Below, in pieces: positions 12,209-36,400 of a DNA stretch of 64,000 nt. Source of the stretch: Anisakis pegreffii. Lineage: Eukaryota > Nematoda > Chromadorea > Rhabditida > Anisakidae. The notes under the pieces were generated by a model that saw nothing but the letters and a program-made list of their open reading frames with translations, was not told the DNA's origin and searched no databases. The stretch's first letter is position 1; every line of letters starts with the position of its first letter. Location: the NCBI GenBank assembly GCA_035041965.1, contig JAPYMA010001893.1, forward strand, positions 1 through 64,000, read 5' to 3'. A program made the translations under genes and the position numbers.

Positions 12209-12216
12209 ATGATAAT

Positions 12217-14645
12217 ATGAATAGTATACAATTTGTGGATTTACAACGCGAAGCAATGCTGCAACCGGTGTTTGTGACTGCGTTTAGCAGTAATCATTTT
12301 GATGAGGGCAAACGACTGGTATGTATGAAGTGATGATTTGAAAAATGTTTTAAAATCATGGGATATATTTCAAATGGAGGTTTAGAGTCCATTAATAGCT
12401 GGCATATAATTAAGCAACACTAGCGACTAATATCGAAAAAGAAAGTATAACTGACCAACTTTTGGGTATCCCATTAAATACCGCAGAACGTTGCAGTCAT
12501 GCGATGAATCCTTTTGTGATTCGATCTCGAGTTGTATCACTTTGAATATTCCGGCATTTGTGCAGTTTACGGACAGATTTTTTGGCAATTGTGATGGTTC
12601 TCTTAGGTGATGTTGAATGTTGCTTTTTGCGGAATCAATCAATCGATCAATCGGCATTCTGAGATTACAGATATCCGCAATCCGAAGTGTCCTGCCCAAT
12701 CAGCTCTTATTAGTGTACGATTTGGGTTTGACGACGGAACAAGCTGAATTCATTCAGGAATTGTGCTCTGTGAAGTATCTACGATTCAATTTTAGTAAAT
12801 ATCCCCCGTTCGTCTCTGAATTAGAGCAATATCGTTGGAAGCCCATCGTTATCGCTGTGAGTCTTTTTGCAACTATGTGCTTTTATCACTCATTTTAAAT
12901 TTTTGATTTTCACTTTTTTAAATGTTCGTATGCATTTTATAGTTTCATGTACATTTTTCTAAATATTCGTACATTTCGATTTCTCTCCATTCAAAAGTTT
13001 TTATCGTGGTTATATTATTTTGATCGATTGCGCCAATGTTACATTGCTTTCAGGAAACGCTTAAAGAATATGCTTCACTATGGTATCTTGATTCTAGTAT
13101 TGTCATCAGAAAAGGCAATCTTCAGCACATTTATGCACTGGTGCAATGCAGGAGGCGTGTGCCAATTTCATACTTCTTTCCAATTTGCAGAAGTTTTTTC
13201 CGCATTGATATTCTGAAAGTTTAACATCTTTCCTATTGTTCCATCGAATCTTTCGCATTGTTTTTTTTTCTGAATTGATAAGTTGATTTTGTTATCTTTT
13301 TTACAGTTGAAATTTGAATTGTTCTCGCAGATTTTCCAGTGTCATATGGAATTTCCAATGCTTCGATGCGATTTTTGTGACTTCTCCAAAAATTCCAGGC
13401 GTATCCTATTCACAAAATTTGCATTCTTAATCTAGGAATCCAACAGTTGACGATGCGATACGAAGCGATGAGGATCGAGACAGACGAGACTCGTTGAATG
13501 GTAGCGAGAATGGATGGAATAAACAGTTGTGGTTGGCAAACGTTCGAGAATGCCAGAAATCGACTTATCTGCTGCAAGGATTCACTGGACATGGCATTTA
13601 TCCGGTCACAAATCCACGTGAATGTTATTGCTATCGTTGTTGTTATTAGTAGCGGTTGTTAGTATTGTCGTTGTTATCGTTGTCGCTGTTGCATGCGATT
13701 CTTATTTTTTGGTGGAGTTACCAAATGCTAGATGAATTATTTTGACTTCAAGTTAGGTTTTATTCGAGACCTTCTCAAACCTTAGTTTTGTTCAAGACAG
13801 CTTGGGTTTTATTGTTTCGGTATGATTTAGTTTTACATTCGACGGTTTGAAGTGTTTATTTCACGGTCCTTTCCGCCAATCTTGCGGCGGATTTTAACGA
13901 AAATTTAAGAACATATTGGAGAATTGAGAGCATTCTCCAGGAACGTATCAGTTTTTTCCGACGAATTTCGAAAAAATAATGAAGGAAAAAGCACAAATGT
14001 ACGACGCGGGATTTGCATTAGTGATACGAACCGCAGAAACAGTGAGAAAAATCCTTAAATGGTAAATTTTATTATTACAATTCATTATTCTATAGAAAAA
14101 TCCTAGATTCGTTGGAAAGAATCAGAGTCATTTTGGTTCTTTCTTTCATTATTGCTGAACATCGGAAAATATTTTCCAAAGATCTTTGAATAGTTTCATT
14201 GATCTTATAAAAGAAATCGGATTCGAAGAGTGCAATCTGTTCTCACGTTAAATGGATGTGCCGTGGGAATTTTCGGTGTAATTTTGTATACTTGTATTTT
14301 AGGTATGTGCTGTGTGCGCTTGAAGAAGAATGTATGGGTGGAAATTACAGTCTTGAATGTTCGTTCGATGCAGATCGTTACGGGTATTGCTTTGAGTCGT
14401 TCACTGCTTTTAAGCAGCAAACGAACGTTGTAGATTGTTTGCAATTCTGAAAGCGTTGCAGTTTAAAGATATTCGTACTTTTGAGGTCATACGCGAACTG
14501 TCACCGATACGATCAATCAATTATCAACCTTCTGCTGGCAAATCAATATTTTTATGACGCTCACTATTATGCATCCGAGATTACGGATCATTTCGTTGTT
14601 GAGCGATTCGTGTCTGAATACACTGCAAACTTCACCTGTGGTTAA
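12217..14645 (+). CDS. DUF1647 family protein
   Basis: Seven exons fit in phase: 12217-12318, 12671-12856, 13054-13158, 13557-13617, 13941-14061, 14303-14383 and 14486-14645, about 272 aa. Landmarks in order are FVTAFSSNHFDEG, LLVYDLGLTTEQ, FNFSKYP, EQYRWKPIVIAETL, WYLDSSIVI, QGFTGHGIYPVTNPR, ILKWYVLCALEEECM, YANCHRYDQSIINLLLANQ and FVVERFV. This order matches the nematode-expanded DUF1647 family (PF07801), whose DSS and HRYDQS motifs recall glycosyltransferases; its activity is not established. A TTTAG acceptor at 12204-12208 lies just upstream of the ATG, so this may be the trans-spliced start, or a 5' exon with a signal anchor may be missing. The last acceptor (TTTTGAG) is unusual, so the sixth junction is the least certain. 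Confidence 0.85.
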
Positions 14646-17600
14646 CCATCATTGATGAATAGCTGCAAATAACCTTATTGTCATAAGCGATTACTGCTTG
14701 CCGACAGTATTCTCGTTGCTAATTAACTTGCTATACTTTCTTGTCACAACAATTCCGATGAGAATATGCTTTCACGTTTATTTCAGCGATTTTGTACTTG
14801 TTCTTGTGTGCATTGTTATTGTTATTCGAATCACCTTTTTATTCAATTTATTGTTAATATTTATTGCTGTCATTATTTATTTCTGTTATTATCATTGTCG
14901 TCTCTATTATCACTGTTTTTAGCAGTATTATCGCTGTTTTTACTGTTATATGTTTGGCTTTATGCACATGATGAAAAGCTATACAATATTTATTGATCGC
15001 GTGGTAAAATTAGTGATGAATTGCAGCAATAATATAACCGTTTTAAAAATGTTTAAAATCAAATCAATAAAAAATTCTCAATTTCTGGAATGCCACTTGA
15101 AATAATCACCTTAACAATAATAAAGATATAATTTTAATAATAATAACGATAATAGTTGATGTAATATTCATATTATAAATGCAACGTTAGTGTGAAAATA
15201 ATTTTGGTTTGCGATGCTCACAATGAATGAAATGATCATCAAAAGTGTATTAGTGTGAGTTTTGCAGTGAATCAATCGCCCGATGAATTCAGATCGTTTT
15301 TGACATCACTATCACTGTCACGACGCCGACTAACAGGTTCGATGATTTTTGGTGGAGTTATCTTTGAATTTAGTTTGTTTCATTCTTACTGACATCAACA
15401 TTCACGTTGTTTTATTAACTGCAACGAGTTGTTATCGTTGTTGATGCATTAGTGCTCATGCAGTTGATTGATTCAGAATAATATTTTAATGTCCAGTTAC
15501 ATTCTGTTGGTCCTAAATACGAGTTCCCTTTATGGATTTGTCAAGAATGTTCCTATCACCGATTGCTATTATCATTTCTAATTGACATCCCCTTCGGAGC
15601 ATCTTCTCACTCGTTGAGACTTCTAACATTGCTCTTTTCTAATTATGTAGCGATAAGAATTGCGTTCCGTCACACTCTCATCTCTTTCGCTATTCATTTG
15701 CATCCTCAGTTGCGCCTTTTTTGAAACTTCCGCTGCAAATGAATGAGTCTTAGCAAAGAACAAGTGAATTCGTGTCAAAAGTGAGCATTTACATGGGAAG
15801 TATTTATTGACGATCGGTGAGTGTCTCGTCGAGTTGTGTGATGCATCGCTTGTGTGCGGTGCTCGAGGAAAAGAACTGAAAGAATGCAAAAGCGATTGAG
15901 TGATATGAACAAATTCATCATTCATTTACAAGAAATCACAAGGCTAATTTAAGAAGAGACTCTTAAAGATTTGATGGATGTAATCCGTCTGAGACGCTGT
16001 CATCGCTGCTGATTTGCTTAAATCATGAAGTGTTCAGCAAACTGTTGAATTCTTTTGTCTTCGGTTGGCAATTTATTTGAAACTGAGTGCATATGATATC
16101 ACTTTATTGCATTTTATGGTTACAGTGAGAAGTTGAATTTTTTTTCAACAAATAAATCCATGATTTTTCGAGTTTCACTGAAATTCTTGCGACGTTCCAA
16201 AATTTAATCGTAAGATTAAGTACTTATATTCATTCTCCTGCAGCTGTAGGCAACAAAAAATTTTTCGCATGTTTAATAGTTTGCATGTTGTGTTTGTATT
16301 TATTTCTTTTGCAAAAGGAACGTAACTAGTTTATGGAATTCATTCATAGCAAAAAAATGGTAGTAGTGATGATGTTCGCTTAAAGAACGAATCAATAGAT
16401 TGGATGTATGGATGATACACAGATGGACAGCATTAAGCTGATCAAGGCTGACGATAGAACCACACCGCATAGGATCATTCGAGAGCTCATTTACTGGTAT
16501 AAGAGGAGAGGTTTTGAATTGAGTGCATTCAGCTTGCTAGCATTCTACCCGGCACCCATTCGTTTATTTGTGTAAGTATGATTTTCGAATAGAACATGAT
16601 AAAATAACAGCACATTAGTTGTGAACAGCAACGATTGGTAATTATCAAATATAATTCTAGTTTTGCGAAAGAACGATTATTGAAGAGCATCGCGTTTATT
16701 GCTCTGTCTTCACTCGCCACTATGTGTTATTCAATTGAAACTTAAGAACGCATTCACTAACGGCAGCCTAAGCCTGAATATTACTACACGAATTTCGAAT
16801 AGGATTGTGCACTTTTCGTACATGTTTCGTTGACTCAAGTCGTATTATCGATCAGTCATTGATTAGCAATTATCACTCGCTGAGAAGAGTTATCCGCAAC
16901 ATTTTTACGATCATTCAATCAGTTCCAAGCCAAAGACGAGGGCTCAAACGATTCACTACTCTTCAACAGATATCTATTTATAAAAGCTATTCTTGTTTTT
17001 CATCATCTTCATCAAGTCTCAATGCTCAAATTAAATAACAGTTTTGATACGTGTTTCGTTTGTTAATCAGTTGGTCGGTGTTCTGAGAGTAGTTCATTGT
17101 TTTTTTGGGATATATCTGTTGGTGTGTGATGATATAGTTCGGATCCTTCCTTACCAGCGATATCAGTTCCTATCAATTCAGATTAGTTCCTGTCAGTTTA
17201 ATCACTGATATCAGTTCATATCAATTCCTACTGGTGCTGATTGGTGTTTTAATGAAGCGATTCACAGTTTAACAGTTCAATGAAAATTCTGAAAATAAAA
17301 ATTGTGGAATAAAAATGAAAATGTGAAATGGGAATGAAAAAACTGCAACGAATAAACAAATTGCCTCAGTTACGAATTTTATTCATGTGCAGTCGATTGA
17401 TATGAATGGATGAATCAATTTAATGCATCATTACATTAAATGAAGTGCATTCGACAGGAAGAAATAATAAAAAGACTGAGAGCAAATTTGATAGTTCTCT
17501 AAACTTTCCACAATTGTTTTCTGAAAGTGAAAATTATCGATTGCTTATTGCTAGTTTAGAATTAATATTCGAAGACTTTATTGAGATTATGTTATGGTGT

Positions 17601-20221
17601 ATTTTAATATTGTTCTGCGTAGCTCCTTAATATTGTTATTCATCAATATCGATGTTTTCCTTAAGATAGCAATCGTGAAATAATTTAATTTAATATTTAA
17701 TTTAATATTGTCCTTAAGACTCATTATTATTGCTATTAGCATTCCTCAAAATATTTCACGATTGCTCTCAATATGTTTTATCATTGATCTGAGGATACAC
17801 ATCTATTCAGCCTCCAATAGTAGTACTATTATTATGATTATTGTTGTTATTGTTGCTATTAGCATTCCTCAAAGTATTTCACGATTGCTCTCAATATGTT
17901 TTATTATTGACCTGAGGATACACATCTCTTCAACCTCTATTATTAGAACTATTATTATGATTATTGTTATTATCGTTGTTACTACGCTGTTATTTTATTG
18001 GATTTCATTCTATTGCACTCGACTGTAAGTGATTTCTTAGGTTTCACTTAGTATTAGTTGTTTCGCAGTGTTCATTTTCTAGTGAATGTCTTATAATAGC
18101 AAAGTGAACGAACACAAAATCGCAATTGCCGATTGAAATATTCACTTGCTGATTGAAGCTGCTCACCGGTTTGCTGCAAAAAACCTCAATCTTCATTATG
18201 TTACTCAGCATCGCTCGTAATCTTCTCAACATTCTTATAACTCCCTCGTATCCATTTGTATGTCCTAAATCCAACTCCGATCCTCTTTAAATCTCTGATG
18301 TATCTCTCGGCGTTATCCTCTGTTATAACGTCGTTTGTTACACATTATGTTCAGTGAACTAACTGATTTCTTTCAGCTTTTAGGTGATTCTCTTTGAGCT
18401 AAAACCCTCTAAGTTAAAACCCAACTTCAATGCGCCATTATTTGAATCATCTCACAATAAATAATGCTCTCTGCTCGGCTGCTTGGCTTTTCGTTGATAT
18501 TGCTACGGGGTGATTGATTGGAAAACATGCTTTTTCGAGACACATTTGGTTATATGAAGTTTACCGTGAATGCTACTGTAGTTTCTAGGCGTTACTGTAG
18601 CTTATAACTGACAGTATTTTTGTTTGTTAGTATGGATGGGTAATGATTTGAATATAAACATTTGAATGGATGTTAATGTTCAAATCAATACTCTCATTCA
18701 GTGATCCATCCACACGAGCATGAGCTGTGATTACGGATGATGAATCGATTACAGTTCGGTTAATTTGACCTGATTTGTGTGCTACTTGATATGTGCTAAA
18801 TAGATATGACTAAAAAGATTTCAGTGTTAAGGAATGAATGATGATGTTACGCAGCAAACAACTGCAGTGGGAAGTAAACCTCAGAGCAAGGACAATAGCA
18901 ACAGTGCGCAACGCCATCACATTTTCAGACTGAAGTGAGTTGTTCGCTGAGAATTTTTTGAGATATTCTGTGTGAATGCTTCTATTCAATCATGTGCTTC
19001 GATTGAAATGTTGCGGGGACGGGAGGAATGGGCTCTACGAGAATAACAAAGGAAAATTTGACGGTGTCAGGAGGAAAATGACGAGATTGATGAAGCATTT
19101 GTGACTGAGTTTTTGCATTTTTCCGTTATTTTCCGGTGGATTTTTTTTTCTAAAAATTTTTCATTTGTTCACAACGAATTGATGTTACTACAGTTAAATT
19201 GATGACATGTAACTTTTTGGTCAGTGAATCAATTTTTCAATTTCTTCTAATGTAAGAAGTCAGAGGATAGCAGAATATTGGGTGGGCATATAACGATCTG
19301 CCATACGGTCAAATGGAGGCTGGAACGAAAGAGCATGAGAGTGTTGAATGATAATTCCGACTTCTGATCGTAATCATAATGAAATGATAGCAGTACTATA
19401 TTAACGTAATGAAACGATACTATACATTATTCTCAAAAAGCGATTAAAATGTATTGTCAGTTGTTAACGATGCAGTTGATGAAATTCCAGTGATAAAAAT
19501 ACGATATTCATTCAATATTTTGAATCAATTTTGAATCAGTCTAGATAAGTAATGCAACTGATTCGATAGAGAAGCCTGTAGTAGATGAACAATTTATGTT
19601 AATGAACTTGCATTGTTTACAAAGAAGATTAGTATTTGAAAGATACAGTCTTAAGATCGTATTATAATATCATGTTAAGAATGTGTTTGTAGAACATGAA
19701 AAGAGAAGAGCGCTTCGGCTTTCAATTGATTAAATATTTGAGTTGAAGCATCACCACAACATATTTAATGCTGTCGGATTAATGAAAAAGTAAACAGCTC
19801 ACTGACCGGTTCTTCAAATTGGATTGCGCAAATCATCTTATCGGCACAGCGGTGCTTGATCGTACGGTTTTTAAAAAATGATAAAGGATGGGGCAAACAA
19901 GTTCTATCCCTAATGAGATTTGGACAGAAGATTAAGGGGGTGAAGTGTCGTTGCTAAGGGGAAGTTAATTTGGTAGAGTGATACGTCGGTTTTGAGTGTT
20001 CATATAATATGTTGAAGTGCTGTGTTACTGAACGAAATGAGAGTCGATAGCAGAGAAAGTCCGAGATGCAATCTGCAATCGACGATCTCGAAAATACAGT
20101 CGTTTTGAAGAAACCGATCACTGAATTGAGGATGGACATTCCCGAATTTGCTGTTCTCCTGCCCGTATCTTACACTTTGTTATAGCCATTCGATACGTTT
20201 AAACGATACAAGACCTTTCAG
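14646..20221. other. Gene-poor stretch
   Basis: About 5.6 kb with no exon I can support. Open frames of 60-106 codons occur, but their translations are runs of Ile, Val, Phe and Ser from TTA/ATT-rich DNA or lack any family signal. The 100-codon minus-strand frame at 15623-15925 has no partner exons. A 123-bp tandem duplication lies at 17732-17977. Confidence 0.6.
17732..17977. repeat. Two-copy tandem duplication, 123-bp unit
   Basis: The unit beginning GCTATTAGCATTCCTCAAA at 17732 is repeated at 17855, with the same internal TTTCACGATTGCTCTCAATA and GAGGATACACATCT blocks and a trailing ATT/GTT run. The copies differ by a few substitutions, and the unit length is a multiple of three, which explains the repetitive 106-codon open frame across it. 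I regard it as a recent non-coding duplication. Confidence 0.9.
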
Positions 20222-20243
20222 AAGACCAACGTCCAAAGTTGAG

Positions 20244-29657
<9,414 letters not shown>

Positions 29658-32600
29658 AATATTGATTGAAAGGGTAATTTATTTTCAATAATTTTAAATT
29701 CCGAACGTTCGGCTTGCCATCTCTAAAGGTTAACTGGGAGGTGACGGAGAATCTCTCATGAAATATAATTTATGTGTGTGTTGGTGATACTTTGATTACT
29801 TACACCACATTTCATCGCTTGCGACTTTTGATCGCACACTTAACTTGATCGTGCCATATTCAGTCATCTTTCCGTCCGAACGTAAGCCGTAACCAAACCT
29901 GATATTAGTCTCAACTCAGGCAAACTTGATCTTGTAATCTAATTATTATTCGAGATTTCATAACGAAACCGTTGAAATAACGAAACATTAAGCTTAAGAG
30001 TGGTGTGATACGATTGTATTGTTCGGTTTTAGTTTTTGCTGTGTTATATTGTTTTATTGATGTGTAATATTTCCATTTGTTCATTTAATCCTTCATGAAA
30101 GCGATGTTCACGTACGAACGCAGACGCACATTGCTTTGATGTTCTCAAAGTGGTTCCATTGTTTTACAGTTTTGCAATGATTTTATAACAGTTTCTATCG
30201 GATGTTTGCAATCACTCAAACGATCATGAAAAGAAGGAATCTATTATTTAGGGAACCGTTATAGAAGGTAATATGACTATTCGTTAGAGGAGTAATTTTT
30301 TTAAATCAACAAATCCAACTCATTACGAGTTTATGCCTCCAACTCTATCATACTCTATGTATAGAATGTATAAATGATAAATTCATTGCTCGCAGTCATC
30401 ATTATACGCAGATAAAACTGTGCAGCGAAACCAATTGCATTTTGCACGAATAACATTTCACTGAATTTTTGTATTTTCTACTTTACTACGCAGAAAAATA
30501 TCGTTCGCTATGAACATTGTTTCATGATGCCTGAATGAATCGAGATGGATGGGTGTGTAATGTTCGTGTGCAAACGTAGTTGGGTGAATTCAGTTGAATA
30601 GTGACATTACGAGAAGTTTTTGTCTGCGATTGATTCTATAAGTTAGTACAGTATTGATACTGGTATTTGTTTATTATTTTGAAGTTAAGATCTTTCGAGA
30701 GAGTCCGTTTTTTAGCGTTGATATTGATGCGATTGATGTTTATGAATGATACGTGCGAATAGTCATTTGACTTGATAAGAATCTTCGCCATAGATTCATG
30801 GTTTCGTTGTGATTCGGCTTGATGGAGTTTTTGCTGCACGGAATGGATTGTTTTCATCGTTATCTTAACTTACGATTAGAATATTGCAAGATTTTTAGAT
30901 TGTTGCTGTAGATATATTATAGTTCAAATTCGAATTTCTTTTGATTTCTTCACAAAATCGATAACCTTTCGACCGAAGAAAATAGTTTTTTTTCTTTTCT
31001 ATGAATTTTCCATTTAATTCACTATTCAGATTTCTGTAACAACGAATTTGTTTAGCAAGCGAAAAAAATCGAAATTCTATTGGATTCACTTCATATTTCA
31101 TCAAAGAATTCCGTGTTTTACCATATATATATGATAATAATAGCAATAATACTCAATAATGATATCAGATTTAGTAATAATATTGATGTGAATATTAATG
31201 TGAGGAATAATAGATTGAAGAAGCACTTCTAAATCATTTGATATGAACAGCATTCTTAGCTGACACAGCTGACTCACAAATTGGAGAAGATGGTGTTCAA
31301 ATTGTAGTGTCATATTTCATTAACATCATTAGAGCTAAAAGACTCTCAGATTTCCAAATAAATTAGTTACAGTTATGATTTATATGTGTGTGCGTTCGAT
31401 ATTATGCATTCATCGTCCTTCTTATAATATCTATTGCACGAATTCGAGTTATTTGAGTTGATTCATATACGGAAATATTTCAATTTGTTGAGCACATCAA
31501 GATCTAGCTTATTGACGATATCTTTAAGTTTTTATCCTTTCGAATGAATTGGATCATTTTGAGACTTTTCTGTGGAAATTAATTGTGGTTTTGAGATGAA
31601 ATTCGCTTGAATAATGGAGTTAAATAGCATGCTTTCGTGTTCATTCAGTGTTTCGTTTAAGTCAAACGTGTGATTACGACTTTCGGCTATAATCTACACA
31701 GATAAATATAATGATCATCTGCGCAGTGTGAAGCCTCTTCTTGAGATATTGATTATGCAACTAATCTCCGTAAATACCACTTGGAAGTTCACAGATCCGT
31801 ATAGTTTATGAATTTATGTTTATATATTTATTCTCGTATTGCATAGTTAGGTATTTAAGACAGATGCTTGGCCAAATGTGCGCATTATATAACGTTTATT
31901 TGAAAGCGTTATTGAATCGGACTGAAAATCTTCCTAAATGAATGATAATGACTTGATGTCAACATTATTTTCATTGTTACATTGGCTGTTATTACTATTA
32001 AAGCAATTGTTGTGAATGTAAAATGTGAATGAATATTTAATATTGCGCCACTTCACATAATAAATGAATGATCGCAACGAGAATGCACATTAAATAATTA
32101 ATTTACACTTTACTCTCGTTTCGGATTGATATTCTATTGTTATTATATTGCTATTGTCATATCGCAGCTATTAACAGCTTCAGCTTAATTTTGTTTATGG
32201 GACAGCTTGCGTCAATATTGTATCTTCTGATAGTTTGTGTTCAGTAGAATTGATCGCTGGCACCCGAGCATTAATGAGATTTGCAGGACTCCGATCCCCC
32301 ACCCCCCCTCCTCCTCTTCTTCTGTCTCCACTCGATTTCGGAGGCGTCGAGCTTGATTTCACCCTGAGCTCTGAATCCAGCCTTATGTTATAGTATAGGA
32401 AGAACCGAAATAGCGAAGACTATGTGAGCATTGAACACATCGAGAAATTTATCAGTTTCAAGGTCTTCTCGGCAAACAAATTCGATTCATAAAGCGTATG
32501 CGTCCATCATCACGGCCACATTCACAGAATCTACAATATTCTATTCTGGAATCTTAATATCAATAGCCTTTAGTTCTGTGGTTCGAGCGATTATTATTAT

Positions 32601-33385
32601 GTGATTTGTGATATACGTTCGATTCGAACCAAGGGCATCGAAAAATGTGTCAAATTTTATGAATTTATTCATTTACTTGTTGATTGTAATAGCTCAGTGC
32701 GAGTCTGTCTCTCCATTATTACAGATAACATTCCTTCGCACAAAATCAGCGATGTGGTGCAGTAAATCGTCCTTCTTCATAAAATCAGTATTTGACTCAG
32801 TGCTCACTGATTAATTCATCTAATCCAATCCAAGTTTTTGAGAATCCCAAGAATAACTTTTATGCAGTTAAGTCGGGATGTAAATGATACATGAATTTAT
32901 ATACAGTGCAATGCAGATGATGAGATAGCACTGTAACTTATTAATTAGATCATTAACCTTGTTTGCGTCATCATAACTATTATTGTTATTATCATTATCG
33001 TTATTATTATTACATCGATAATAATGTTATTGTTACTGTGCAATTAGTGATTGATCTGCTTGTTTGGGATTGACTAATCAATGAATATCTTTATAGCGTA
33101 GAATGCATAGTGTAGGTGAAGATCATATTGCGATCGATCAGATCAGTATTGTAACACTTATACATACAATCAGTTTGCATGATGCAGTTATTGTCTCATT
33201 CTTGAGCAATCACCTTAGCACTTTTTATATTGTTCGTTTATTGAAATTTTTTGTTGCTCTTTGCCCAATCCTATTCCTAAAACATGAACAGTGTGTATTT
33301 TATTGTCGAATTCAATCTGAATTATCTGATCTGTTTTAACTATTGTTGAACATTGGTGAATTAAAACCGATGACTGAAATTTCAG
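29658..33385. other. Intergenic region or long intron
   Basis: About 3.7 kb with no supported exon on either strand. It separates the two halves of the plus-strand locus. Short open frames have no family signal. It is either intergenic or, if the halves form one gene, part of an intron running from 28122 to 33385. Confidence 0.55.
30304..30338 (-). repeat. 35-bp dispersed repeat fragment, copy 2
   Basis: Inverted copy of 23701-23735, 34 of 35 bases alike by eye. No AT microsatellite accompanies this copy. Confidence 0.85.
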
Positions 33386-33407
33386 TGTTTCACTAACGGA
33401 TTCACAA

Positions 33408-36400
33408 ATGGAACATAGAACGTTGAAGTATACCACTGAAGATGTTAGTACTAATAGTAGCAGTGTAACGAATTCAAAATCATCGAATAATCTCCTGGTG
33501 CATTTCCAGAATATGGAGAATTTACAGCATCTCGTACAGACAATTGATGGTTCGTATTATCTTTATTATCGCACTTAATAATGCTGTCATCACTTTTGAT
33601 AATATGGTCTAATTATTACTTATTTCAAAGGTCTTCAATTTCAGTCTACGATAATGTCACGAACAGCAATTTACCGCCACCAGTTCGTATTACTCCGTTT
33701 TCGGGAATGAAACCTCAGGTTAGTAACTCTTTACCAGTTACTTCTTCATTTTTTGTTAACCAATTCTCACACGTGATGAATAAAACCACTGCTACAAATT
33801 ATTCGATATTAACGTATTGCTGCTGCTCCATATAAAGTTCTGCATTTAACATTCGATATGCGCTGTCATCACGTACATCCCTCTAAGTAATATGCTTGTC
33901 AATGAACTTGGCAATTGATACGCATCACGTAATCAGTCTTGATATGTGTGAACGAATCTTGTCCGGCATTCACTTGATTGACAGACATTCAATAGTGTGA
34001 TTCATAGAGAGCCTTAGAATAAGGGTACAAGACTGGGCAGATGAACGAATTAATGAACAGACGTTAGTGAGCAGAAGGGTTGTGGTCAGCACTTGAGCCA
34101 TGCACTTACGATATGTGATATGCGCAATAGCAGCCATGGCCATTGCCTGAATGCTATTTCTTAAGAACATATCAATGTCAGAAATTGATTTTGAAGGAGC
34201 CTTATTCACAGCGTTCCAAGATATCATATTGCTAAAACTGTGAAAAGGACATCATTAGACACATAGATAAGTAACAGTTTACGAACAGAGGTTTGTTTGC
34301 TGTTACTTGAAAAACACTAGATCTTTCGTATCATAGTTCTTTATTTGCACATTAGTATCGTTTAATGTATCCTTTAATGACTAGGGGAATTAGCCAGTAA
34401 CTAGTAAATGTTTATATTAAGAAAAGTGTTCACTCCAGTGATTCGGTTTCAATCGGGATTTACGAATTTTTATGTGGACTTTGGAAATAATTTCTCCGTG
34501 CCGAAATGATGATTTATTATTTTAATTATCGCAGTATTCTAATTGAAAATATCTGAAATCTGGAATGAAAAATTTCAATGATGAATTGAATCTGATTCGT
34601 TTTGTTAGATTTTGTTGTCTCAAATAGATGGCTTGCTGTTTTAAGGTGAGATGATCTTTATTGTTGTTTGTAGAACTCGTTTCTTTGTGTTCTACTTTTT
34701 GAGTTAGTTGAACTCAGGTGATTAAGAAGAGATGAAGTGGGATGTGAAAGGAGGGAAATTGAAGGACGACGTATGCATTCTTTTGGAGAGATCGATGAAA
34801 AAGCAAATGAAATCATGCATATTCATTCTTGTTATGTGCCATTGTATTTTTGATGGAATTTATTTACAGTTGTTGTACTGGATTGCTTTTTTAATTGCAG
34901 TGTAGCAGTAGGTAAATCTCTTAGAGTTGTAGCAGTTTATGGGAGTGTTTTTTAGTCGATTTGCTTGAAGTAGGCTCGAGTTTAGATTCAGGTTGTTAAT
35001 CTTATGCTCAGCGCTTATGCTTATGCTTATGTTTAGCCTCAGGTTGACGCTTGAATTTTCGAAGCATCCGATGTGATGCTCCATTCAAGGTTTACAGGTT
35101 GGATAGCAAGTAATAAAAGTAATGAGATAATGTGTATTTGCAGTCATTTACTTTATTTTCTAGAGGCATATCGTGGTTGATGATGATATTTTGTGAAACG
35201 ATGTAGTATTTTCATGAGCACAATGATATACTCTCTGAATGAGAACAATCAAAGCAGCACTGAAATTCCCTCGTTTTTCATTCATTCATCACTTCCTCGA
35301 TGAAACTAACACCATATGTTGTGATGAGTTTGAATGATAATCACTATTGTACGTTTCTTTGAGAGGATCTCTAATGAAGCGATTTGTTTTATATTATCCC
35401 ACTTCTTTCGTTCAAATGTACATCCTTCAAACAAATTGATTGTAGGTTATTTTAGTGAGTTTGTCGGTTGTATGTAATTTGAATTTTACTTTTGTTTGTC
35501 AGTTGTCTATCAGATATGCTTCGCATTTGAATAGAGTTTCGAAGTACATTTGAGACTTTGTAAAATTTGAGATTTCAAATATCCCTCCGCTTCATTTTAT
35601 CCTCATCCTTCTCTATAAACGTACTGAATCTTCGTCCCCCTTTTTCACATGGAAACACTATTGTATTAGATATAAGCTACTGGTTTTAAAATTATAATAT
35701 TGAACTAAAAAAATCATGATACAATAAGTATACCCTACTCATTGTTACGACTTATCGGAATTCGTGGAATCCAATTTTCCCATTCATGTCTGTATGTGTT
35801 CATGAAATTTTTGTTTTTTTTTTAGGACAAACACCTGGAATCGGTATATTCTGCAAGAAGTTGAGAGAGTCTTTCTTCAGTTTTGTTGATTCTAGTTAGG
35901 CTTAGAGTCAGAGAGGAATGACGTTGAAACATTATATATTCATTCATCCGTTTGTCTTTATCTTTTAGCACTGCACTTTTTTTGATGTGAAGCAAAAAAT
36001 TGTTTAGATCGTTTAGTTCATTCAGCATCAGAGCGAGTTGTTTTCAGTGGTATGAAATGAGATGAATAACAGAAATATCTATTTATAAGTAGTGGTTTGG
36101 TGTGAGTTTACGTGTATTATATAGGATAGATATCAACTAAGAAATGAATGTTCCTTCTTATAATGTGGAGTTTTTTTTTGTTTTTCGTTGCCGAAAGATA
36201 AAAAATTTAGTTTGGTGCAATTGTTCTCTGATAGTGAGCACGGTGTGCATCTTAGTGATTTGCTGATAGAAGTACTGTTATTATTGTAATTAGTATTTGG
36301 CTTGCACGAATGTATTTGAGCAGGTTAAAATGAATGCTTCCAACTTCCAACTGGCAATTTTTTGATGGGTATAGCTTGAAAATAGATGTAAAACTAAAGG

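Noticed and set aside
15623..15925. 100-codon minus-strand open frame
   Set aside because: It contains no recognisable motif or signal peptide, no neighbouring exons in phase and no similarity I can name.
17708..18028. 106-codon open frame rich in Ile and Ser
   Set aside because: It is produced by the two copies of the 123-bp tandem duplication and ATT-rich DNA, with no start context, splice partners or family signal.
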